A DNA stretch of 64,000 bases, from assembly GCA_019802505.1 (NCBI GenBank), contig JAFMOC010000031.1:1753501-1817500 (forward strand). Direction: 5' to 3'. The first letter of the stretch is position 1; each line of letters starts with the position of its first letter. The notes below the pieces were generated by a model that saw only the letters and a list, made by a program, of their open reading frames with translations, ran no database searches and was not told the DNA's origin. Origin of the DNA: Corydoras sp. C115. Its lineage: Eukaryota; Chordata; Actinopteri; Siluriformes; Callichthyidae. Made by a program: the position numbers and the translations under genes. Below are positions 34,254 to 46,350 of this stretch, in pieces.

Positions 34254-34965
34254 TAAACCAAAATCACCTGCTAGTTAACAACAAACGATAAATTCAACTT
34301 CACTAAACCACTTGCATTGCACCCATCTCACCCCCCTGAATCTGAGCTAACAATACCTTAAAAAAAACACAAAACAAAGTTGTCAGATTCAAAGCGAAAG
34401 GCTCTCAAACTTACCTTGGGTTAAACTACATAGCCACATGATATTACTCCCGTCTCTGAATCATTAGGCTTTTTAACATACTGTTAAATGCATTGCCGGT
34501 GATGAGTCAGTACAAAGGATGGAGAGATTAGCGCCGTCTTCAACAATAGACATTATGGTGCGAATGCGTAGGCTGACAGCTCTGCATTTGCATTATTCAG
34601 AGGTGCAGTACATCATGAGCAGATCCATCAGCTGACTCAAAAGTCATTCTGTCAGGCTGCAGCTAAAATAGTTGCATACACCGAACCCGTTATATAAAAG
34701 ACAGAACAGGAAGCATGAGTTGGCCTTCTCCATAATATTCATACAAGAACCGTCATCATAATATAAAGAGGATGATGCATCAAAGGTCACTGAGTAAAAC
34801 GGATTTCATTCTCCGATTATATGAATTTCATCAATATGCATTCATATAGTGAGTTCATGTTCAAGTTGCCCCTTAATAAATAATGCGTAACCATTCTGCT
34901 CTCGATTAAAGTCTTAATTAGCATGTCAACTGCTATGAGTTTGTTTTATTATTAATATTAATACA
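34254..34965. other. mostly repeat-free sequence
   Basis: Single-copy-looking DNA about 2 kb upstream of cxcl14. It could hold regulatory elements; no coding signature. Confidence 0.3.
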
Positions 34966-35079
34966 GTAGGGCATTCGTAGGCTTGTGGTTGAGGTCCCCG
35001 GTTCGATTCCCAGTCCCACTAGGTACTCGTTATCTATTGCTCCCCAGGTGCCGTATATAAGGCTTCCCATTACTCAGGG

Positions 35080-35123
<44 letters not shown>

Positions 35124-35185
35124 ACTGCACAGATGGGTTAAATGTAGAGGACTTATTCCTCTGTGTGTAAGTACAGTAGGAAAAT
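34966..35185 (+). repeat. SINE-like repeat with (GT)n
   Basis: A B-box-like GGTTCGATTCC at 34999 is followed by a GT run (35082-35121) and ACTGCACAGATGGGTTAAAT, the end segment of another fish SINE type. A fragment of the same end lies near 30400. Confidence 0.5.
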
Positions 35186-35222
35186 AGATTACCATCACTT
35201 ATTAAAACATTACAATGCTGGG

Positions 35223-35445
35223 AGCACGGTGGCGTAGTGGTTAGCATGTCCTCACCCATGCAAGCATGAGATTTCTCTGGGTTCCTCCCACAGACCAAAC
35301 ACATGGATTGAAGGTGAATAGGCTGCTCTTAATTGCCCCTACACAGTGTGTGCACAGTGATGGATTGGCACCCTGTATCTGGGCATGGGAGCCCTCCCCC
35401 CATGAGCCTAGTGGAGGATTAAGATGAAGATAATGAGACAAGATG
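35223..35445 (+). repeat. old Family A-related SINE, internally deleted
   Basis: GCACGGTGGCGTAGTGGTTA (head) is followed by GGGTTCCTCCCACAG, AATTGCCCCTAC and GGAGGATTAAGATGAAGATA, all diverged. Confidence 0.75.
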
Positions 35446-35690
35446 AATATTAAAGTTTATATAAGTGTTGGAAAGTTGGGTTTAATCAATAATCTTCCCT
35501 TACACGAGTTTCTTTACTGAATTAAAACTGTTAAACTCTGGGTTAAGCAATTTTTTTATCCATTTACCATGTTTTTAAAATCTAAAGTCTTCAGCAGACC
35601 CCTCCAGCCCCTCTAATCAGGTCTGATGGAACACAAATATGCGCAAAATCGTATTTAATTACTTCTGACAACAAAGGAACTCAGGCGGCA

Positions 35691-35845
35691 CGGTGGCTTA
35701 GTGGTCAGCACGGTCACCTCTCAGCACTAGGGATTCCCGGTTTGAATCCCCATCTGGGTGGAGTTTCCATGTACTCCCCGTGTCCATGTGGGTTTCCTCC
35801 GGGTTCTCCGGTTTCCTCCCACAGTTCTCCCCTGGATGGGCATGG
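35691..35845 (+). repeat. Family A SINE, truncated and fused to a minisatellite
   Basis: The head and centre are intact up to TCCTCCCACAG (35815-35825). It then jumps to TTCTCCCCTGGATGGGCATG from the 3' region, which runs directly into the 25-bp array. No tail remains. Confidence 0.92.
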
Positions 35846-35852
35846 ATGGGCC

Positions 35853-36247
35853 GGGCTGGTGGATGTGCCGTGCGGCCGGGCTGGTGGATGTGCTCTGCGG
35901 CCGGGCTGGTGGATGTGCTCTGCGGCCGGGCTGGTGGATGTGCTCTGCGGCCGGGCTGGTGGATGTGCTCTGCGGCCGGGCTGGTGGATGTGTTCTGCAG
36001 CCGGGCTGGTGGATGTGCTGTGCAGCCGGGCTGGTGGATGTGTTGTGCAGCCGGGCTGGTGGATGTGTTGTGCAGCCGGGCTGGTGGATGTGTTGTGCAG
36101 CCGGGCTGGTGGATGTGTTGTGCAGCCGGGCTGGTGGATGTGCTCTGCAGCCGGGCTGGTGGATGTGCTGTGCAGCCGGGCTGGTGGATGTGTTGTGCAG
36201 CCGGGCTGGTGGATGTGCTGTGCAGCCGGGCTGGTGGATGTGCTCAG
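35853..36247. repeat. 25-bp minisatellite, 15 full units plus one partial
   Basis: Unit GGGCTGGTGGATGTG followed by a 10-nt variable part ending CC. Units start every 25 bp from 35853 to 36228 with no indel. Units 1-5 carry TGCGGCC, units 6-15 TGCAGCC. The array ends about 240 bp before the cxcl14 ATG. Because 25 is not a multiple of 3, each frame cycles through all three readings; all are stop-free, which creates long spurious open frames. Confidence 0.97.
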
Positions 36248-36257
36248 CGTTAGCTCT

Positions 36258-36290
36258 GCATATTAATGAGGCCAGAGCGCGTTTTAAAAG
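36258..36290 (+). promoter_or_regulatory. candidate cxcl14 core promoter
   Basis: TTTTAAAA (36282-36289) is a TATA-like box in GC-rich sequence, and TGCATATTAATGAG just upstream is a POU/octamer-like AT motif. The start site would then fall near 36310-36320, giving a 5' UTR of about 170 bp with CCACCACC repeats. Inferred from motifs only. Confidence 0.4.
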
Positions 36291-36489
36291 CTGCCGCTCA
36301 AAGTGCGCGCCGTCAGTGCATCACCAACACCACCTCCACCACCAGCTCCACCACCACCACCTCCACTGCTCTGCAGTCCCCGCACACAACACAGAACACA
36401 GAACCCTCGACTGCGGGGCAGAAGCAGCGGCTTTAACTGCGCGGATCTCAGAAGCGGACGCAGCCGCGGGTCGGACGGAGCTCTCGGGG

Positions 36490-39400
36490 ATGAGTCGCTG
36501 CGCAGCCGCCTTCCTTCTGCTTGTGATTACCGTGTACTCGCTCAACACAGAAGGTAAACATTTTCTCCTTAAACCGACTTTTCGACGCTTTAATGCAGAA
36601 TGCAGCTTCCAGTTCAACTTGCAGGCGCAGTAGTTAGATGACTTTTGCCTCCATCCTGACGCCGTTTGATTTTTTTTTACAGCAAAAAGCATTGAGCGAT
36701 ATTTCAAAGCTTTGATTTATACATCTGATATACAGCACGATATTCTAGTTCAAGTGATTTATTTATAGGGCGCTTTTTACAACAGTACATGGTCACAAAG
36801 CAGCTTTACAGAATGAAAAGCCTTTAAACCCCCAAATAGCAAGCCGAAGTGACAGTGGCAAGGAAAAAACTCTGTTATGTTGTTATTTAAGGAAGAAACC
36901 TTGGGAGGACCGAGACTCAGTGGGGGACCCGTCCTCTTTGAGCGGCCGGGCAGCAACAACAGTGTAGGACAGCCATGTAGAGATATTAAACAAATGGAAA
37001 AACTCTAACAACTGGAAAGCTTTGGGCAGAGCTAACGGATCACAAATATTAGAATTTTAATTAATTTATTTAATTTCTGTAGCTCGCTCAGATTCAAAGT
37101 CGACGGCACAAATATTCTTGCCAATACTGATTAGGTTTATTCTTGAGTTTGCACCTTAACTTAAACATAATCTTACACCCAACTGTAAGAGCTGTAACAT
37201 AAATCAAATAAACAATGAGCAATTTACATATTGTAGACTATTAATCTTAAGACTGAGCCTTTGTTGGTTTTATCACACGAATTTACATCTGGATTCAGAA
37301 CCGTAATTACATATCAATTCACTCTAATGCTAGAAAAGGTAATAAACATGATTGGTATATTAACAGAACACAAATTTCATTGGCCGCATGAAATATCTAA
37401 AGGAGGCTATAGTTTCATGTCGTACCCTGTGGGTCTTCAGCTGCTGAATGACCCTTAATGCTAACTTTGGAACCTTTGTAACGTGGTAACCGCGGTAATT
37501 AGCAGTGTAACCATGGAAATTAACATTGTCGATGTTCTTAAAAGAACAGAAGTTCTATCATACAATTTTACAAACTTTAAACCAATTAAGAATATAAACT
37601 GCTTAAGTAGGCAGTTACATTCTTAATTTAAAGCACTTGATTTTTTTTATGTTACACCACAATTATAACTGACCTGTTACTGCATTATAGTTCAAGCTTT
37701 TAGTCATAAATAACTCTAGCAGTGGTCTTCTAGCTTCAACACTTAAAACCAAAAGCCTGTGGGCGCGGTAGCTCAGTGGTCAGGGCGTTGGGTTATCAAC
37801 CTGTTGTGAGTCCATTAAGGGCGTCCTGTAGGACGGCCAGTCCAATTAATATTCAGGTGACTGTAGGCTTTTACATTTACATTCGGTCATTTATTGGACG
37901 CTTTTATCCTAAACGACTTACAAGGTGAGCACAGGGTTCATCACAACATCCCTGGAGCAATGAGGGTTAAGGGTCTTGCTCAAGGACCCACACTGGTAAC
38001 TTCACTGGACCTGGGATTTGAACCCCCAACCTTCAGATTGATAACCCAACACCCGAACCACTGAGCTACCGCGCCCACAGGCTTTTGGTTTTAAGTGTTG
38101 AAGCTAGAAGACCACTGCTAGAGTTGTTTATGACTAAAAGCTTGAACTATAATGCAGTAACAGGTCATTTATAATTGTGGTGTAACATAAAAAAAATCAA
38201 GTGCTTTAAATTAAATAAATTAATTACAATTCTAATATTTGTGATCTGTTAGCTTTGCCCAAAGCTTACACCTAACAAACGTGGAAGGTTTTATCGTGTA
38301 AGGATGGCTTTATGATGGGTGTTTTGTTTTGGATCAGTAACATTAGGGGTAGTTCTGTGAGAATACGTTTATTATTTACTATAATATGACCCCCTTAAAA
38401 AGAAAAGTCAGGATCGTAGCTGGACATTTATGAACTATTATTAAACATAAGAACCCAAACAGTATTTTTTGTACAGAACCGTTGTTTTGCTTTCCGATTT
38501 AGAAAAAACAAGGTTGGCACGGCGATTGTATATAGCAGCTCTTTGTACTGGATGAGTTGGTTTTGGCCCCTGGCCCAGGAGATGTTGGGTGGAACAGGAG
38601 AAGATTGATGGAGCAGAAGATGTAGGTCACACTTCCTTTGCCTCCAGCGGGCCAAACACCCGCTCACCTTATTACTCTGCCAGCATGGTGGAAGGTCCTG
38701 GAAACAATTAGATGGCAGTTTTAAATTCCATCACACTGATAACAGGGTCCATGAGTGCACAGCCTTCAGGTTTGGCAAACGGTAAACAGGCATTTAGAAG
38801 GTCAGGACATGAGAGCAGCGTGTGTAGCTCTGCTTCACAGTGATTCTGATTACTCAGACTTTTACATCAACAAACTATTTAATAATTCTGCTGATGTTAC
38901 AGATTGTAATTCTGTAGTTTGGCCACGCCCCCTTTTTGTTCCCCTTATTGTCCATGTTCAGTTCCACTTACTGTCAAGATGGACTTTGTAGTTCTACAAT
39001 TACAGACTGTAGTCCATCTGTTTGTGTTCTACAGTACATACTGTGTATTCTGTTCTAACGGTCAGGACCCCAAAAGTACCACCACAGAGTAGGTATTATA
39101 TGGTGGGTGTACGTAATTATTTTTCCTATCCCAGCAGTGTCACTGAGGTGTTGAAATGAAACTACAGCAGCGCTGCTGCACTAAAACCCCCTCACCACAT
39201 CAGTGACAACTAAAACTGACAATCCACCACCCAAATGATACCCGTTCTGTGATGGTCCTGATCAATAGAGAACAGAGACTAACAAAAATAAAAACACAGA
39301 TAAACTACAATCTGTAATTACAAAACTAAAGTCCATCTATATGATAAGTGGAGGAAATGGATGATGGAGCAGTTGGACTGGTTTTGTACTTCTTATAAAC

Positions 39401-40552
39401 ATTTGTAGGGTTTTATTTACTGAACTTTTGATTACTTAATCAAACTTACAGAACTGAACCCGTTACCTACCACCTACTGATGCACTGACTAAATCCTGCT
39501 TATCAGCTGTTTATAATTCTTTTCTTTTTACAGATCTGTCTCTTTTTTTTGTTTAATATTGAACTTGAAGTGAACCTCAGCTGTTAAGCATGAATTTGGT
39601 ATATAACTTAACTAGCCCGAGTTAACTATTTGTTGATGCTTTAAGCTGTAAAACTGCTCCCTCATAATATTATATAAAATGCTGTGTAAAGAAAGTTGAC
39701 ATTTAAATTACAAATTACTTTCACTTGAGTAAATTAAACTAGTTAAATTAAACTATGTTTTAGAGCTAAAATAAGGGCAGCGATTTAAATCAGGGACATA
39801 TGGTGGAGTTAAGAGAAGAGGAATGACGACAGTGTAGACACTGCATCTTATTGTGCTATATTAATTATATTGCCAATTTCAACAAAAAGCGTGGTCCAGT
39901 CAACACAAAATATATGAAATAAATCATATTTAATAAACACTTTCCGTTTCTCCTCCCAGCATACAAATGCAGATGTACACGGAAAGGCCCCAAGATCAGA
40001 TACAAGGACGTGCAAAAACTTGAGATAAAGCCTAAACATCCGTTCTGCCAGGAGAAGATGATATTGTAAGTTTAAATCCTTTTTCAGTTTCTGTATTTAA
40101 AAGCTGTTACTTATGATAAAGAGCCCTGTAATTTCAGATTCTAAGGCCAAGCACTTATTAATGCAGTCCAAGACTTTACTTTATTAGACCTTAAATTTAA
40201 GGGGTCTGTGCCATTCACAACAAACTGAGTCTACAAAGTCAAACCGAGTCTACAAAGACATGTCCAGCAGCCTGGGTGCTGCCTTTGAGTTCGCTGATGG
40301 AGGTTAAGACTTTGCTTAAACAACTTAAAGACAGTTAAAATCTCATGTCATCATCCTTCACTTAATCTTATATCAGGGGACAGGGTTGCCCATCTAGCGG
40401 ACTCTGGGCAGATTCACCCAGGACAGGAGGCCAATCCATTGCTGGGTGCACACACACTATATGCATTTTCGAGCAAACAATTTGCCTTGAATCCTTGTAA
40501 GCCCACATGGACACAGAGTGTGTTTAAGAATAAAAAATAAATAAATAAAAAT

Positions 40553-40647
<95 letters not shown>

Positions 40648-43423
40648 AATCCGGTTATCAAAATATCATAGCTTCATAGTTTGCATATAACATTAAAAGC
40701 TCTACACAGTTGTGAATGTGGTTTGCTGTAGCTGGTAACCTGACTGCTGTGTTCAGCCGTAGTCCTGGATTGCATCGGGTGAGAGCTGCTTACTGCTCAT
40801 TTATTATTGACATTTAGCTACATTAGAGTCACGGAGAGTCCAAATGGCCAGTCATCTTTTATTTAGTTTATCTGTCTGTTTCTAGCTTTTGTCTGCCTTT
40901 TATATGTTAATGAAATACCACACGCACACACACTCAGAAAATATACCATGTACCTTTATGGAAACTGGCCACTGGTGTGTCTTTATTTACTTCCGAGGGA
41001 ATATAAAATGTACAGGAGAGCCAGTAATTAGCTGAAAGTGGCACAAGGTGACAAACTGAATTGTATTGCACCCTGGTTTCAGATTTTCAGTGTAAACAAC
41101 ATTGTCTGTATTTTGTTGGATTTAAATATGGGTTTATATAAAGGGTGAACTCAGATTCTGAGAGTTTTAGGTTATAAAGTTGTCGTGCCGTGTTTGGTGA
41201 TGCTGTGTTGTCAGATTTCAGCTCCGGAATGCTGTGTTGCATTGTACTGTATGTAGTTCTGTTCTGTTCCAGCCTTGCATAAGGAGGTCTTTAAAAGCAA
41301 AGAATCCACACACTGCTGCCACCTGCTGTTCTTTAATATAGTTATGATCATAGCTTTTCAATAAAAACTGTTTGAGGATAATTCAAAAATAATTTACTAC
41401 ATGAACTGCAAGAAAAACTTTTTTTTTATAAGCGTTTTAATAAAAGAAAACTCTAGAGCATGTGACCACCTTAAAGTTACATCTCCAAACATCATGTTCC
41501 AGAGCAGTATGGATTTAGAACAGGTGGCTTTTCTAACAGCCTCTGCTAATGGAAGTCGGTATAGATTTGCGATCAGCACAGGGAGGATTTATCTTCAACC
41601 TTCTGAACATCACATAAAGCAGATGCAGGTTTGGCTTCATTCTAAATGGCTTATTGTAAAGATTTTTGGGGGCATCTGAGGTCAAGGCTCTCGTACATGG
41701 TTAGATGTGAGAACTTTGTAGACCTGAGCGTGTACCACACCCTAATTTAACACGTTTTTCCACAAAGAGAGCAGGTGCGTTTCACCCGTGACACTTTTTT
41801 AGCTTTGTTTAATAATGAGCCATATTGTATCATCGCCATTAAATCCACACACCTACAGTTTACCAAAGATATTATACATTATGGAAGGTTTTTGTGGAAT
41901 TTACCAAACCCTGATTCATCTCAGGTGCTAAAGTTTGCATCATCACTCCAGAAAACAATTACAACGCTATTCTAAACTGAAAGCAAAGATTAGAGAGCCG
42001 CATGCTTTAATACAGATGACTGATCAGAATTTAGAGTTTATTAGAGGCATGAACCAGGTAGTTGTTTTGGAGCAAAGGTAAGGAAACAAGATTAATGTGG
42101 TGATAGATGACAGCAGCCAGGACAAAGAGAGAAAGGAGGCTTATGGATGTGGTGAGGGAGGATACGCGGGTGGTTGGTGTGACCGTATAGCCAAGACAGA
42201 GCAAGATAAAGAATAATGATCTTGGGCTGATGTTTGGCTCCAAAACAGACACTTTATTCACATTACACTATTTTACTGATGCTTTTAGCTCTTATTCTTA
42301 TTGTTCACCTTTACTCTATTTGCATTGGCTGCTGCAAGACGCAAATTACCCCAAAAAGATCTATTTATCTATTTAAAAAGTCATCTATTTATCTCTATCT
42401 ACTGTTCTCTTTAAATGATGTGTTGAAAATAAATGTGATGGTTTTAAGCATTCTTTCTTGGTTTTGGGTTGTATATGTTTTGCTTTACATTATCAGTGTG
42501 GGATTCTGGTTGAAATCTTTGCTCTACTTGGAACAACCAGCTTTATCAACATTCTCTGGAATCCTAATTCGGTCTGCAGGGATGCACTTTAATGTTATAC
42601 TAGAAAGAGGATCTAAAACAAACTCTGGAAGCGGTTAGAATCAAAGACGTTTCACATTTGCTTTCGAAGATTCACTGTGATGTATTCTTTTCTTTCTGCT
42701 TTTAAGTGTGACCATGGAAAACGTATCCCGTTTCAAAGGTCAGGAATATTGCCTCCATCCGAGACTGCAGAGCACCAAGAACCTGGTCAAGTGGTTTCGG
42801 ATTTGGAAGGATAAGCACAGGTATTCAATTATTATTATTATTATTATTTTAAGTTTCTAAAGGTTTTCCAGTGTTCTCGGGAGCTGTGCAGTATTGCTTG
42901 TAAAAAATAATTTTTCATTTTGTTTTAGATAATAATACACAATTCATTAACTTCCACTTTATCCTATATTAGGGTCGCGGGGGGGGGTTCCCCATGCCCA
43001 TCCAGGGGAGAACGTTTCGGGCGCTGGGCAGATAGACCCAGGACAGGGCGCCAATCTATCGCTGGGCACACACTCACTCACACAGACACACTCTATATGG
43101 GGCAATTTTGAGAATTCAATTGACTTGATCCATGTTTTTGGACTGTGGGAGGAAACCGGAGAACCCGGAGGAAACCCACACGGACACGGGGAGAACATGG
43201 AAACTCCACCCAGATGGGGATTCGAACCGGGAATCCCTAGCGCTGAGAGGAGAACATACTAACCACTAAGCCACCGTGCCGCCAATACAATTATTCAATT
43301 ATTTTGTATTTCTAAAACAAGCCCTTCATAATCTCTAGACTATCTCTCTCTATAGACAGAACGAGCGAGACATGCACCCACAATCAAACCAATCCTTTGT
43401 CTTACAGAGTGTATGAGGCCTAA
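36490..43423 (+). CDS. cxcl14: CXCL14 chemokine, complete (four exons, 99 aa)
   Basis: CXCL14 is a secreted, highly conserved homeostatic chemokine of epithelia and brain that acts on leukocytes and other cells. Exons: 36490-36553, 39960-40065, 42707-42820 and 43408-43423 (stop TAA 43421-43423). All introns are GT-AG, and the four coding exons sum to 300 nt. Exon 1 gives a hydrophobic signal peptide (AAAFLLLVITVYSL). The mature protein starts near AYKCRCTRKGPKIRY, where C-x-C is the chemokine motif. KPKHPFCQEKMI and GQEYCLHP supply the third and fourth cysteines, and LVKWFRIWKDKHRVYEA is the C-terminal helix and tail. The 99-aa length and RVYE ending match human CXCL14. The mature part begins directly with the first exon-2 residues, giving the short N-terminus typical of CXCL14. 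Intron 1 (3.4 kb) holds two inverted repeats and intron 3 a SINE. Confidence 0.97.
36750..36967. repeat. Family E interspersed repeat
   Basis: AAGCAGCTTTACAGAATG, AGCCGAAGTGACAGTGGCAA, GGAAGAAACCTTGGGAGGAC and GACTCAGTGGGGGACCC occur in order. A diverged copy lies at 59650-59855. It resembles a common fish repeat that I cannot name. Confidence 0.7.
37017..38277. repeat. large inverted duplication in cxcl14 intron 1
   Basis: 37626-37803 is a near-perfect reverse complement of 38034-38213 (for example CAGTGGTCTTCTAGCTTC against GAAGCTAGAAGACCACTG). The match resumes outward, 37017-37076 against about 38208-38277. The left arm has about 548 extra bp (37077-37624) flanked by TTAATTT. The inner arms include a Family B SINE head. 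Confidence 0.92.
37872..38080 (-). repeat. Family B SINE in the palindrome
   Basis: It is a full-length - strand copy. Its head (GGGCGCGGTAGCTCAGTGGT on the - strand) is also present on the + strand at 37761-37803 in the opposing arm. Confidence 0.85.
38948..39372. repeat. Family D element with long terminal inverted repeats
   Basis: 38948-39025 is an imperfect reverse complement of 39296-39372: the left end has AGATGGACTTTGTAGTTCT and AATTACAGACTGTAGTCC, the right end AAAACTAAAGTCCATCT and ACAATCTGTAATTACA. The interior (CACCACAGAGTAGGTATTAT, AGCAGCGCTGCTGCAC) matches a widespread fish repeat from memory. There is no transposase; it behaves like a MITE. Confidence 0.75.
40348..40522 (-). 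repeat. old SINE remnant in cxcl14 intron 2
   Basis: GGGCAGATTCACCCAGGACA, GGCCAATCCATTGCTGGG and TTGCCTTGAATCCTTGT are the - strand 3' half of an old Family A relative. Confidence 0.65.
40557..40647. repeat. (TA)n(CA)n microsatellite
   Basis: About 39 TA units are followed by CA units, in cxcl14 intron 2. Confidence 0.95.
40650..42700. other. cxcl14 intron 2, no further feature recognised
   Basis: AT-rich intron. The hydrophobic open frame at 42234-42638 reflects T-rich composition and has no homology I recognise. Confidence 0.4.
42945..43284 (-). repeat. Family A SINE in cxcl14 intron 3
   Basis: It is full length, tail at the left, with approximate flanking AATACA..ATT repeats. It ends about 120 bp upstream of the last, 16-nt coding exon piece. 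Confidence 0.92.
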
Positions 43424-43953
43424 AATGCAGCGGAATAAGAGCTACAGCGGCTAAAAACTCTGTGGAATGTACAAACCAACCAACCAATCTGTGGATCAAC
43501 AAGGGACCAGTTTTCCTACAACGACAAGGCATCGACTCAGACGAGCAATTCAAGCACAAGAGACTACGTCTGGGGTGACGCTTGTAAAAAGAACAAAAAC
43601 AAAACATGATTCATATTTCAAATGTTAATTCTGGTCCAAAACAGCCACCATGTATTTATTCCACATTATACTTGCAAGAAAGACTAGATCCGTCTGTGTG
43701 AATCAGATTTAGAGTGGAAACTCCTCTGACGAGGGCATTTCATTCATTTTAGGTCGGATTCTGCATCTTGTGGTATATATATATAGTCCTGCCATGTCTT
43801 ATGTACTAATCTGAGAGAGGCTGACGTGCAGGAGTGTGACATCCAGATGGTTCAAAGACCAAACTAGAAAACCTAAATCGGTGAATATAGAATGTACGTT
43901 ATCTTGAAACCTGAGTACAGCTAGAGCACAACGCTTACGAAATGTCCTCTGTA

Positions 43954-44131
43954 AATAAAAATAGCTTGTAATGGTTTACTGTGTGCTGTACCACCGTTTA
44001 GCATTTAGAAGGTGTTGAAAAATAATCTCTTTTTTTTTGTTATTAAGAGTTGCCAAATGCATGCAGTACTGAACATGTAGGTGGTGTTAGGCAACTTTGT
44101 TTGAGGCCTTTGTGGATCTTTGTAAAATAAA
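43954..44131 (+). terminator. candidate cxcl14 poly(A) signals
   Basis: AATAAA at 43954-43959 and again at 44126-44131, 0.5 and 0.7 kb after the stop codon. Which is used is not decidable from sequence alone. Confidence 0.5.
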
Positions 44132-44149
44132 TATAAAAAGAAAACCCCA

Positions 44150-45890
44150 CATCTTAAAGCCCAGATGAAGTCACTATTCCTACCTGATATTTTGTATTAA
44201 ATGAAATCTTTCCGTAATCCTATTCCGATCTACAGGGGCCTCCGACACACGTTGTTGGGGATATTTTTCAGGCTAATTTAATACAAGTCTGATATTTTAC
44301 CTAAAGGACTGTATCCTGTTGTCTACATCATGTAACTTGTAAATACACACACTATCTGGCCTAGGTGATGACAGTGAATGGTATAGTAGAATCATGTATT
44401 ACAAAGTTGTTTCTCTATTTAAATATTCAGTAACATGAGTCTTTGTTTTGGGGTCAACAACAAAACACTGCTTCAGTTGAAATCCAAGAAGCGTGATCTA
44501 CAAGCACAGCAATAAAGTTATTTAAATGAGTCTGACTCCGTCTCTGATGCTTAAAAGCACACGTGATGAACCAAAGCCTTATTTCTCTCAAATGGGGGAC
44601 CAGATCAGGTTTTACACTTTGATTTCTATATAAATAAAATAAGTGACATGAACATAATTCAGTATTAAAGGAATCAAACTGAATAATACTCAAATCTATA
44701 ATGTTTAACCTTCGATTCAAACATTTTCTAGTAGACGACATGTGGACTTTAAATCTGTAATGTTGAATCAATCACTAAGGATCATATCACTAATTACAAC
44801 GACAACATTGGTTTGTAATTTGTAGCTACTTTGATTAGAAAGTAAGTTTGAAACTAAAAAAGGTTCCAATGCACAAAAACACACACACACACACCATCAC
44901 GTGGATTCAAAAACACATGGCGTCCAACGCTTGATGATCTCTGTGACAACACAAAGGCATGGCAATGGTTCGAGTTCCAGAATAACAAGCAGGTGATAAT
45001 TAAACTGATGATCATTTGCTCTATTACACATTACTTCGTTTGCTCAATAGCAGATTTTGGTTTTGCAGCTGTTAATTGAATTAATGTTATAAACTCAAGG
45101 ACCAAGGTAAGCTAATGTTCTGCACATGGCAGCATTGTTGGGTTGCTGCTTAATGTTGGTGGTGTCAACAAGGCAGATAATGGAAACTGATAACCTAAGC
45201 TACTATAAATGGTTATATGTGAGACAGTAAACCAACATGTGCTATTTCATAAGAAAAAAATAACTTAAAAACATTTGGTTGCTAAAATCATATATAAAAT
45301 AAAATCATAAAACCTTGAAAAGTTGGTAGTAAAATATGGAATAAAAAAATTGGAACAATACTGTAATATGAACGTGTAAGAAAATGAAGGCATTATAATG
45401 AGGAGTGAGAGACAACCCTCCCATGAGGTTTGATTTATAACACAGCAGATCCTCTGAACTTCAGAGTAATAAAACACACCAAACATCAACAAACCATAGC
45501 AGAGCAGGTTCGAACATTTCATACAATTTTCAATGCACTTAAATTGTAAAGACAGAGCGACACATTCATCTAAAAACTTGTCCCCATAAAGGAATTAGGA
45601 TTAAAAAGTACACAAGTCATAAAAACATTTTAGTAACAGACACAATGAAAAATATATATATAAAAAGAATAGAATATGAATAATGCAAGAGAGAATTGAG
45701 AGAATATAGGGAAAAAATGGATTGGAATAATGGATTGGAATTATGTTAAAAAATATATTCAAATAAATAAATAAATAAATTATTAAAAAAAGCAAAAAGA
45801 ACAAAATATGCAAAGCTATTTTTTTTAAAATCCATAAACACAGAAAACAGAGCGTAGAAGAAGAGTGTAAAGACCCAATTTTCTATAAAA
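44150..45890. other. gene-free, AT-rich sequence
   Basis: No exon, RNA gene or young SINE is seen. Short AT-rich stretches occur at 45640-45800. Confidence 0.4.
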
Positions 45891-45916
45891 GCTCAAAAAG
45901 TGTTTATTAACAACAT

Positions 45917-46350
45917 CCTTAATAAGAGTTCACCTTGAAAACATCACATCCCTTATAAGAGTTCACCTTGAAAACATCACATCCCTTATAAGAGTTCACC
46001 TTGAAAACATCACATCCCTTATAAGAATTCACCTTGAAAACATCACATTTAAACCACATCCTTTATAAGAGTTCACCTTGAAAACATCATGTTTACACCA
46101 CATCTTTGATATGAGTTCACCTTGAAAACATCACATCCCTTATAAGAGTTCACCTTGAAAACATCACATTTAAACCACATTTTTCATAAGAGTTCACCTT
46201 GAAAACAACCCATTTACACCATGTTCTTTAAGAGTTCACCTTGAAAACATCACATTTACACCACATCCCTAATATGATTTCACCTTGAAAAGATCACGTT
46301 CACACCACATCCTTAATAAGAGTTCACCTTGAAAACATCATGTTCAGATC
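45917..46350. repeat. minisatellite with alternating 33- and about 44-bp units
   Basis: The core AGAGTTCACCTTGAAAACAT occurs 11 times with small changes. Spacing is either about 33 bp (ATCCCTTATA linker) or 42-45 bp (linker with TTTAAACCACAT). Confidence 0.95.

Noticed and set aside
35758..36633. 291-residue open frame overlapping cxcl14 exon 1
   Set aside because: It arises from the stop-free 25-bp minisatellite, runs in a different frame from CXCL14 and crosses the exon 1 donor.
42234..42638. 134-residue hydrophobic open frame
   Set aside because: It lies in cxcl14 intron 2. The hydrophobicity follows from T-rich DNA and no family is recognised.
45917..46350. CRISPR-like array
   Set aside because: Regular repeats with two spacer-like linkers, but the linkers are near-identical and the locus is vertebrate. 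It is a minisatellite.
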